Source of the DNA: Flavimaricola sp.
GTDB lineage: Bacteria; Pseudomonadota; Alphaproteobacteria; Rhodobacterales; Rhodobacteraceae
DNA: 7,777 nt
NCBI GenBank assembly: GCA_023300365.1
Contig: JALZWD010000280.1
Coordinates: forward strand, 1-7,777
Direction of reading: 5' to 3'
Shown here: in pieces, positions 6,370 through 7,777 of the stretch
How positions within the stretch are numbered: position 1 is the stretch's first letter
How the letters are laid out: each line of letters begins with the position of its first letter
The notes under the pieces: generated by a model
The model's database searches: none
What the model was told of the DNA's origin: nothing
What the model saw: the letters and a program-made list of their open reading frames with translations, nothing else
Position numbers and translations under genes: made by a program

Positions 6370-6404
6370 GTTTTAGAGCAATATCGAATATGACCTTGAA
6401 ACGA

Positions 6405-6417
6405 TGGTGCGCCACCA
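6405..6417. repeat. Short perfect inverted repeat in the convergent gap
   Basis: TGGTG-CGC-CACCA is a perfect 5-bp stem with a 3-nt loop, lying 57 nt beyond the cobM stop. Read on the minus strand it is followed by TCGTTT, so it could be a weak terminator of the cob transcript. The rest of the 6310-6474 gap shows only a 10-bp palindrome, CGGCATGCCG, at 6459-6468. Confidence 0.25.
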
Positions 6418-6474
6418 CGGCTGTGTAAGTTAACTATCCGGTTTCGTTGCGAGAGTGACGGCATGCCGCCTCGA

Positions 6475-7263
6475 CTATTGGGCGATATCTGTGTTTGTTA
6501 CTTTCACCTTAGGCCGCAAGACATGCGGTTTGGTTGCATCATAAAGCGCAGAGTCGGGGAACCCGTGAGCATCGGCCAATGCCGGCCCCACAAGGATCAA
6601 AGCCGTCCTTGTAATCTTGGCTTCTCGGACACGTGCGTGAATGTCAGACAATGTACCTCGGATGATTTGTTGATCCGGCCAGCCAACTCGGTAGATCACA
6701 GCGAGCGGGCAATCAGCACCGTAAAACGGGGCAAGCTGGCGTTCAATTTCGCGCAACGCGCGGATGCCAAGATGGATGGCAAGCGTCGTTCCTGTACGGG
6801 CAAAGTTTTCGAGGGTCTCACCGGCAGGCATAGAAGTAGACTTCATCGACATACGGGTCAGTACGATGGACTGCGCCACTTCCGGGATCGTAAGTTCTTG
6901 CCCCAAGGCCGCTGCTGCGGCGGTATAGGCGGGCACTCCGGGGATGATTTCATAGGGTATGTCATCCGCTTTTAGGCGGCGAATTTGTTCCGCTATGGCA
7001 CCATAAAGCGAAGGATCGCCAGAATGCACCCGCGCGACATCTTTGCCGTCCTTATGGGCCGCCAAGATTGCAGCATGTGTTTCATCCAGGGTCATAGGGG
7101 CTGTGTCCATTACAAGGGCATCCGCGGGCGCACCTTTGACGACCAATGGCGGAACGAGCGATCCTGCGTAGAGACAAACAGGGCATGCGGCGATCAAGCG
7201 CGCGGCCTTGAGCGTCAAAAGTTCGGGATCGCCCGGACCCGCACCGATGAAAAAAACTGTCAT
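6475..7263 (-). CDS. cobM: Precorrin-4 C11-methyltransferase
   Basis: CobM methylates C-11 of precorrin-4 in the aerobic cobalamin pathway, using SAM. The 262-aa product has the length and signatures of the tetrapyrrole (corrin/porphyrin) methylase family: GAGPGDPELLTLKA (7-20) at the N terminus, YAGSLVP (32-38), HSGDPSLYGAIAEQ (80-93) in the SAM/substrate cleft, PGVPAYTAAAAALGQELTIP (108-127) and SIVLTR (132-137), which together are typical of CobM/CbiF. VGWPDQ (193-198) near the C-terminal domain also fits. The ATG at 7263 is preceded by GGAG at a suitable distance and overlaps the cobJ stop as ATGA. CbiF of the anaerobic route is very similar; the CobM name is chosen because alphaproteobacteria generally use the aerobic route, and the window alone cannot settle that. 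Confidence 0.94.
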   Translation of the reverse strand: MTVFFIGAGPGDPELLTLKAARLIAACPVCLYAGSLVPPLVVKGAPADALVMDTAPMTLDETHAAILAAHKDGKDVARVHSGDPSLYGAIAEQIRRLKADDIPYEIIPGVPAYTAAAAALGQELTIPEVAQSIVLTRMSMKSTSMPAGETLENFARTGTTLAIHLGIRALREIERQLAPFYGADCPLAVIYRVGWPDQQIIRGTLSDIHARVREAKITRTALILVGPALADAHGFPDSALYDATKPHVLRPKVKVTNTDIAQ

Positions 7264-7777
7264 GCCAGGTCTCCGTCAATTTTTCGGGCATAGCCGCGCG
7301 GCGTGTACATGCGTGGTCCCTCGCCAAGTTGCGCCAATTTTGAGTGGCTGGAACCCACTAAGACGACGGTCAACATATCCACCTCATCAACATCCAAGTC
7401 GGCCAAGCGGCGATACCGGATGTGCTCCTCTGGGCGGCCCAGCGAAGACGCGAGCATCACAGGTGTATCAGCGGGACGATGTTCCAAGAGTATATCACGA
7501 GCCTCGGCCAGAAGGGTACGGCGACGCTTGGAGACGGGATTATAAAACGCAATCACAAAGTCCCCCTCGGCCGCCGCATTGAGGCGTTTGATAATGTCTT
7601 CTCGCGGTGTCAAAAGATCCGATAAGGAAATGGCGCAAAAATCATGACCAAGAGGCGCCCCGGCCCGTGCCGCAGCCCCTTGCAATGCAGACACTCCCGG
7701 AGAACACACCACTTCAACGCGGCGCGCGGCATCCGAAACACCCAGTTGCTCAGGGCCGCGATCCATCAATTCAAACA
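7260..7777 (-). CDS. cobJ: Precorrin-3B C17-methyltransferase, C-terminal part (start outside window)
   Basis: CobJ methylates C-17 of precorrin-3B with ring contraction, giving precorrin-4, the substrate of the adjacent CobM. The frame is open to the window edge, showing 171 residues of a family of roughly 240-260. Visible signatures are SPGVSALQGAAARAGAPLGH (25-44), DFCAISLSDLLTP (45-57), FVIAFYNPVSKRRR, PVMLASSLGRPEEHIR, DMLTVVLVGSS and YTPRGYARK at the end, all typical of CobJ/CbiH. The N-terminal SAM-binding motif lies outside the window. In-frame ATG at 7766 and TTG at 7769 are internal, because the codons before them, Phe and Glu, continue the conserved FEL-DRG block. The stop overlaps the cobM start as ATGA. 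Confidence 0.94.
   Translation of the reverse strand, partial: FELMDRGPEQLGVSDAARRVEVVCSPGVSALQGAAARAGAPLGHDFCAISLSDLLTPREDIIKRLNAAAEGDFVIAFYNPVSKRRRTLLAEARDILLEHRPADTPVMLASSLGRPEEHIRYRRLADLDVDEVDMLTVVLVGSSHSKLAQLGEGPRMYTPRGYARKIDGDLA

Noticed and set aside
6463..6975. A 170-codon open frame on the + strand
   Set aside because: It is antisense to the conserved C-terminal part of cobM, with no Shine-Dalgarno or family motif.
6475..7777. Unusual cobalamin arrangement
   Set aside because: cobJ and cobM side by side with an ATGA overlap is common for corrin-ring genes, and the rest of the cluster is outside the window.

Overview
The window reads as an ordinary chromosomal segment of an alphaproteobacterium, most likely Rhodobacterales (Roseobacter-type). 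The evidence is moderate GC content by eye, an ispH / methyltransferase / rnhA cluster, a def-def-def-fmt operon with three peptide deformylase paralogues in tandem, and cobJ-cobM of the cobalamin pathway. This placement rests on family knowledge and gene content, not on a database search. Coding density is high and no tRNA, rRNA, CRISPR array, insertion sequence or attachment site was seen.

Layout. Positions 1-1835 (+): the 3' part of ispH (isoprenoid synthesis), a class I SAM-dependent methyltransferase of unknown substrate, and rnhA (RNase HI), tightly packed with a 19-nt gap and then an 8-nt overlap. Positions 1910-4351 (-): an operon read from right to left, def1 - def2 - def3 - fmt, which covers both removal (deformylase) and addition (Fmt) of the N-formyl group of initiator Met-tRNA and nascent proteins. 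def1 and def2 keep all catalytic motifs. def3 has lost the metal-ligand Cys and the catalytic Glu and looks like a maintained pseudoenzyme. The three def genes are joined by GTGA and ATGA stop/start overlaps.

Positions 4352-4466 form a compact divergent promoter region with two similar 16-bp interrupted palindromes. To its right (+) lie a four-helix membrane protein and a 67-aa XRE-family repressor overlapping by ATGA, a typical small autoregulated membrane-protein/regulator pair. The palindromes bracket the predicted promoter of this pair, and one also covers the predicted -10 of the def operon, so the regulator could influence both directions (inference).

Positions 5140-6309 (+): a PLP-dependent C-S lyase of the MalY/PatB group, followed by a hairpin with a short T run. 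Positions 6475-7777 (-): cobM and the C-terminal part of cobJ, consecutive methyltransferases of corrin-ring synthesis, overlapping by ATGA and continuing beyond the window. The convergent gaps 1836-1909 and 6310-6474 contain only weak hairpins. The most unusual items are the degenerate third deformylase and the paired palindromes of the divergent promoter; I see no clearly new multi-gene system.
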